Source: RGIG5057 sp964642045 (GTDB lineage Bacteria > Bacillota > Clostridia > TANB77 > CAG-465). From it: a stretch of DNA of 8,853 nucleotides. Below, in pieces: positions 6,230 to 8,853 of this stretch (positions within the stretch are counted from its first letter, which is position 1; every line of letters starts with the position of its first letter). A program made the translations under genes and the position numbers. The notes below the pieces were generated by a model. It was not told the origin of the DNA and did no database searches. It saw only the letters and a list, made by a program, of their open reading frames with translations. The stretch lies in the NCBI GenBank assembly GCA_964642045.1, contig CAZXLZ010000051.1, forward strand, positions 1 to 8,853, in the 5' to 3' direction.

Positions 6230-6571
6230 ATGGAATATATGATGGTTACAGATGACAGTGAACATGTTTATTTATTTTGGAAAGATAAAGAAAATGACAA
6301 ACTTTTCTATGATTCTTTTTATAAAAAAGATTCATTTGAAATATCAAACGATTATAAAGAATATTCTTTTAAAATATCAGATGATATGGATAATTTAATC
6401 TCAAAAATAAAAGAAAAAAACTCATGCGAAAAAGTGGTAGCGATTTCACATGTATATATTGGCAAACCTTTATCTTTTAGTACCCAAAACAAACATTTAC
6501 ACAAGTATACAACTGCTCCTATAATTTCAATAACTTGCAAGGGAGATTACTTTACTAATTTAATAACTTAA
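6230..6571 (+). CDS. Unknown small protein, paralogue A of a tandem pair
   Basis: This 113-residue soluble protein of unknown family is related to the next gene. Both begin with a short strand, then VY-[LV]-FWKDKE (residues 13-21 here), and share a downstream D-x-MDN-x-I block (about 52-58) and an [IV]GK-x-L block (about 77-81) before a Thr/Ser-rich beta-like end. This copy is longer, with an extra lysine-rich region (about 59-69). AAGGAG at 6218-6223 lies 6 bases before the ATG at 6230; in-frame ATGs at 6239 and 6242 are also possible, and the latter would align better with the paralogue's N-terminus (MVT versus MFIT). It lies 23 bases after the preceding gene and 24 before the next, clearly one operon. 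The order of blocks suggests a small beta-rich domain; its function is unknown. Confidence 0.75.
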   Translation: MEYMMVTDDSEHVYLFWKDKENDKLFYDSFYKKDSFEISNDYKEYSFKISDDMDNLISKIKEKNSCEKVVAISHVYIGKPLSFSTQNKHLHKYTTAPIISITCKGDYFTNLIT

Positions 6572-6582
6572 ACAATATTTTT

Positions 6583-6587
6583 GGAGG
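6583..6587 (+). promoter_or_regulatory. Ribosome binding site that sets the start of paralogue B
   Basis: GGAGG lies 8 bases before the ATG at 6596. The frame is also open from a TTG at 6581, but that codon lies upstream of this site and has no ribosome binding site of its own. The product therefore begins MFITTENG. Confidence 0.85.
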
Positions 6588-6595
6588 AAAAATTT

Positions 6596-6868
6596 ATGTT
6601 TATTACTACTGAAAATGGCAATGTATATGTATTTTGGAAGGATAAAGAAAGTGGAAGAAGTTATTATGGTATAACAAATGTAGATACTATAATCATAAAT
6701 CTTGCAGATCATGCTTTAATGGTTAGAGATGTTATGGATAATAGGATCATATACAATGCAGAAAAAACTCCTACTCCTGAGGTTGGAAAACGTTTAACAA
6801 TCTATAACAACGACAGCCGCTTTAGTGATACAAGGGTTACATCGGTTGTTACAGCAGTATATTGCTAA
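6596..6868 (+). CDS. Unknown small protein, paralogue B of a tandem pair
   Basis: This 90-residue soluble protein is the shorter paralogue of the gene at 6230-6571. The shared blocks are VYVFWKDKE (10-18), DVMDNRI (45-51) and VGKRL (63-67), in the same order and at similar spacing. The C-terminus (DTRVTSVVTAVYC) ends on a cysteine. There is no signal peptide or membrane segment. It is the last gene of the operon, with a strong terminator 17 bases after its stop. The tandem arrangement indicates a local duplication followed by strong divergence, since identity outside the blocks is low. I do not recognise the family and assign no function. Confidence 0.75.
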   Translation: MFITTENGNVYVFWKDKESGRSYYGITNVDTIIINLADHALMVRDVMDNRIIYNAEKTPTPEVGKRLTIYNNDSRFSDTRVTSVVTAVYC

Positions 6869-6884
6869 TATATAAAACAAATCC

Positions 6885-6917
6885 ATCTCCCAAGCTATAT
6901 AGTTTGGGAGATTTTTA
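6885..6917 (+). terminator. Strong terminator of the three-gene operon
   Basis: ATCTCCCAAGCT (6885-6896) pairs with AGTTTGGGAGAT (6901-6912), giving a 12-bp stem with one G-U pair and an ATAT loop. A TTTTT tract runs through 6912-6916. Confidence 0.92.
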
Positions 6918-6947
6918 TATATTCTTTTAATATATATCATTAAATAT

Positions 6948-6976
6948 TTGATATCCTATGTATATTGTTATATAAT
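6948..6976 (+). promoter_or_regulatory. Promoter of the pseudouridine synthase gene
   Basis: TTGATA (6948-6953), a 17-base spacer and a perfect TATAAT (6971-6976) predict transcription from about 6983. This leaves a short leader of roughly 16 bases that is mostly the ribosome binding site AGGAG at 6988-6992. Confidence 0.8.
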
Positions 6977-6998
6977 TATCATGTATTAGGAGAGAAAA

Positions 6999-7907
6999 AT
7001 GGAACTAAAATACATACATGAAAGTGAAAATAAAACAAAATTAAAGTATGTACTTAGAGATAAGCTTTACATATCTAATGTGCTACTCAAAAAGTTAAAA
7101 GATGTACATGCTATATATTTAAACTCTGATATAGGATTAGTTAATAAAGAGGTAGTCTCTGGAGATATAGTAAAAGTAGACTTAGATAAGATTCCGCAAG
7201 AAACATCTTCTGTTATACCTACTAAACACAATTTAGATATTTTATATGAAGATGAATATATTTTGATAGTAAATAAGCCATATGGAACTGATATACACCC
7301 TTGTATGGCAAACTTTTCAGAAAGCCTTGCTAACTATGTTATGCATTATTACAAAGAAAAAAATTATAACATATCCAAAGTACATATAATAACTAGGCTT
7401 GATAAAAATACATCTGGAGTATGCCTTATTGCTAAAAATGAATATGTACAAGAATTATTTTTAAGAAGAAAAGATGAAATTAGTCTTAAGAAAGAATATA
7501 TTTTAGCATGTTATGGTATTATACAAGACACACATTTTGTTATAGAGAAAAATATTGAAAGGAAACCAGGTAGTATAATATTAAGACAGGTATCAAATAC
7601 TTCTGGCGAATATGCAAAAACAGAAGTATTTTTAGAAAATGTTAATAAAGAAAGGAATTACTCTATATGCAAAGTTATTTTGCATACTGGAAGAACTCAT
7701 CAAATAAGAGTTCATTTCTTAAGTATAAATCATCCTCTTCTTGGTGATGACCTTTATACAGAGAATCTTACCTTCCATGATGATATTATGAGATATATAA
7801 ATAGACAAGCTCTTCACTCTTACAGACTTACATTTAATCACCCTATAACAAATAAGCATATAGTAATTACAGCAGATATTCCTGAAGATATAAAAAAATT
7901 ACAATAG
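6999..7907 (+). CDS. RluA-family RNA pseudouridine synthase
   Basis: This cytoplasmic enzyme isomerises uridine to pseudouridine in rRNA or tRNA. Its 302 residues match RluD-type proteins of Bacillota such as YhcT and YlyB. The N-terminal part (about 15-60) resembles an S4 RNA-binding domain, with ISNVLLKKLKDVHAIYLN and a closing VVSGDIVKV. The catalytic domain follows: ILYEDEYILIVNKPYG (81-96), then TRLDKNTSG (132-140) with catalytic D135, KKEYILACYG (about 164-173) and LHTGRTHQIRVHF (about 228-240) with its conserved RTHQIR. The first catalytic motif reads TRLDKNTSG where HRLD is commoner, a mild variant. The target RNA cannot be read from the sequence, so no specific symbol is given. It is a single-gene unit with its own promoter. 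The stop codon lies within the stem of the following terminator. Confidence 0.93.
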   Translation: MELKYIHESENKTKLKYVLRDKLYISNVLLKKLKDVHAIYLNSDIGLVNKEVVSGDIVKVDLDKIPQETSSVIPTKHNLDILYEDEYILIVNKPYGTDIHPCMANFSESLANYVMHYYKEKNYNISKVHIITRLDKNTSGVCLIAKNEYVQELFLRRKDEISLKKEYILACYGIIQDTHFVIEKNIERKPGSIILRQVSNTSGEYAKTEVFLENVNKERNYSICKVILHTGRTHQIRVHFLSINHPLLGDDLYTENLTFHDDIMRYINRQALHSYRLTFNHPITNKHIVITADIPEDIKKLQ

Positions 7908-7932
7908 TTTATAAAAGCCTATTGTAATTTTT
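7894..7932. terminator. Bidirectional terminator between the convergent pseudouridine synthase and exoA genes
   Basis: A 14-bp stem pairs 7894-7907 (which includes the TAG stop at 7905-7907) with 7919-7932 around an 11-base loop. On + a T-tract runs through 7928-7932; on - a run of seven T follows the stem (7898-7892). It serves both genes. Confidence 0.88.
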
Positions 7933-7937
7933 ATTTA

Positions 7938-8690
7938 TTATATTAAAAGCCCAACTGGGCAGTGGTCGCTTCCAAGTATATCACTGTATATCATTGCATC
8001 TTTTATGTTCTCTTTAAAATCATCAGATACTATAAAATAGTCTATCCTCCACCCTATATTCTTGCTTCTCGCATTTGCCATATATGACCACCATGTATAA
8101 CAATCTTTTTTATCTTTATATAAATACCTAAAGCTATCTGTAAACCCTGAATTTAAAAGTACAGTCATCTTCTCTCTTTCTTCATCAGTAAAGCCCGCAT
8201 TATGATGATTTGTACTTGGATTTTTAAGATCTATTTCTTTATGTGCAACATTTAAATCGCCACACATTATTACTGGTTTTATCTTATTTAAATTAATTAG
8301 ATAATCTCTAAAATCATCTTCCCACTTCATCCTATACCCTAGTCTTTCAAGCTCTCTTTTAGAATTAGGAGTATACACATTAACTAAAAAGAATTTATCA
8401 TATTCTAAAGTTATAACTCTACCTTCCATATCATGCTCTTCAATGCCGATATCATATGTAACATTAATTGGTTTTATTTTTGTATATATAGCAGTACCAG
8501 AATATCCTTTTTTTATTTTACAGCTATTCATATAAAGAAAATATCCATCTTTTGAAATATCAGCTTGTCCATCTATCATTTTTGTCTCTTGAATACAAAA
8601 TATGTCAGGATCTTCTTTATCTAAAAATTCCATAGCTCCCTTTGTAATTGCTGCTCTTATTCCATTTACGTTCCAAGATATTAATTTCAT
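7938..8690 (-). CDS. exoA: Exodeoxyribonuclease III / AP endonuclease
   Basis: This Mg2+-dependent repair nuclease cuts 5' to abasic sites and removes 3' blocking groups and nucleotides in base-excision repair. It has 250 residues, matching Bacillus ExoA (about 252), and is intact. Active-site residues of the endonuclease/exonuclease/phosphatase fold are visible: N7 in SWNVNG, E35 in CIQETK, Y106 in VYTPN, D145 and N147 in GDLNVAH, D217 in RIDYF, and the D242-H243 pair in GSDHCP. The ribosome binding site is GAGAGGATG about 8 bases before the ATG. It lies inside the end of an upstream coding frame, whose TGA overlaps the exoA ATG as ATGA. No separate promoter is evident, so exoA is probably cotranscribed and translationally coupled with that upstream gene. 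Confidence 0.96.
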   Translation of the reverse strand: MKLISWNVNGIRAAITKGAMEFLDKEDPDIFCIQETKMIDGQADISKDGYFLYMNSCKIKKGYSGTAIYTKIKPINVTYDIGIEEHDMEGRVITLEYDKFFLVNVYTPNSKRELERLGYRMKWEDDFRDYLINLNKIKPVIMCGDLNVAHKEIDLKNPSTNHHNAGFTDEEREKMTVLLNSGFTDSFRYLYKDKKDCYTWWSYMANARSKNIGWRIDYFIVSDDFKENIKDAMIYSDILGSDHCPVGLLI

Positions 8691-8853
8691 TTTTCATCCT
8701 CTCTCATATATTTGATTTTTCCTTCTCTCATAGTTTTTAATATGTAAAATAGACTTTTATTAGATTTTTTTATATGCTTTAATGCAAAATACATACTGAA
8801 ACTCGGTTTCCCGGTGTTCCCACTCGAATGGCACGACCCGAAGAGCGGCGAGA
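8687..8853 (-). CDS. C-terminal end of an unidentified gene upstream of exoA (partial, possibly chimeric)
   Basis: The - strand frame is open from the window edge to the TGA at 8689-8687, which overlaps the exoA start codon by 4 bases. The AT-rich part (8794-8690) encodes a basic tail with segments YFALKHIKKSNKSLFYIL and KTMREGKIKYMREDEK, consistent with genuine coding. An ATG at 8794 would give only 35 residues and has no ribosome binding site, so this is better read as the end of a longer gene. The part beyond about 8796 lies in the high-G+C segment and may not belong to it. I do not recognise the family. Confidence 0.45.
   Translation of the reverse strand, partial: SPLFGSCHSSGNTGKPSFSMYFALKHIKKSNKSLFYILKTMREGKIKYMREDEK
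8796..8853. other. Abrupt high-G+C segment at the window end
   Basis: By direct count 8801-8853 has 33 G/C in 53 bases (62%), whereas 8741-8800 has 11 in 60 (18%). Nothing else in the window looks like this. The likeliest explanation is a chimeric or misjoined contig end; a junction with foreign DNA is the alternative. One + frame reads LKLGFPVFPLEWHDPKSGE, which loosely resembles the start of primase-polymerase domains, but it is too short to call. Confidence 0.7.

Noticed and set aside
6230..6868. Toxin-antitoxin pair for the last two genes of the unknown operon
   Set aside because: The two proteins are paralogues of each other, neither shows a DNA-binding or known toxin motif, and they follow a third gene. 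Small size and tandem order alone do not support the call.
8750..8853. N-terminus of a primase-polymerase gene on + (LGFPVFPLEW)
   Set aside because: Only about 19 residues are available and there is no start codon or ribosome binding site in frame. Most of it lies in the compositionally foreign end. It is kept only as a remark.

Overview
The window is AT-rich throughout. Coding strands favour A/T in third positions, and strong AGGAGG-type ribosome binding sites precede nearly every gene. Promoters are TTGAAA/TTGATA-17-TATAAT type with extended -10 elements, and terminators are compact hairpins with T-tracts. This points to a low-G+C Gram-positive bacterium, most likely a member of the Clostridia (inference from composition and gene families; no rRNA or marker phylogeny is present). 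The region looks like ordinary chromosome with small lineage-specific genes inserted between housekeeping genes. No CRISPR array, transposase, tRNA or rRNA was seen, and no stretch longer than 300 bases lacks a gene.

Layout. (1) 111-1562, + strand: a XerC/XerD-type tyrosine recombinase and a small membrane-anchored protein, ending in a bidirectional terminator. (2) 3463-1603, - strand: a glutamine-hydrolysing asparagine synthetase (asnB) broken by one extra base at 2680. (3) 3915-3580, - strand: a 111-residue protein of unknown function with a consensus promoter that overlaps the end of rsmI. (4) 5627-4015, - strand: trmN6 (broken by an extra base in the 5207-5210 run) and rsmI, a translation-related RNA-methylation operon with its own TTGAAA-17-TATAAT promoter. 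(5) 5796-6868, + strand: three small unrecognised genes, the last two paralogous to each other, transcribed divergently from trmN6. Their extended -10 promoter has a perfect 18-bp inverted repeat at the expected transcription start, and a strong terminator follows. (6) 6999-7907, + strand: an RluA-family pseudouridine synthase with its own promoter. (7) 8690-7938, - strand: exodeoxyribonuclease III, sharing a bidirectional terminator with the pseudouridine synthase and preceded by the C-terminal end of another gene that overlaps it by 4 bases.

The conserved genes serve RNA modification (TrmN6, RsmI, pseudouridine synthase), DNA maintenance (recombinase, ExoA) and asparagine supply. The part most likely to hold something undescribed is the set of small unknown genes in two separately promoted units, 3915-3580 and 5796-6868. 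Their promoters share non-consensus bases but differ by a 7-base change in spacer length, so they may belong to one regulon. Two cautions about sequence quality apply. Two conserved enzymes each carry a single extra base, and the last ~57 bases switch abruptly to high G+C, which suggests a chimeric contig end or a foreign junction.
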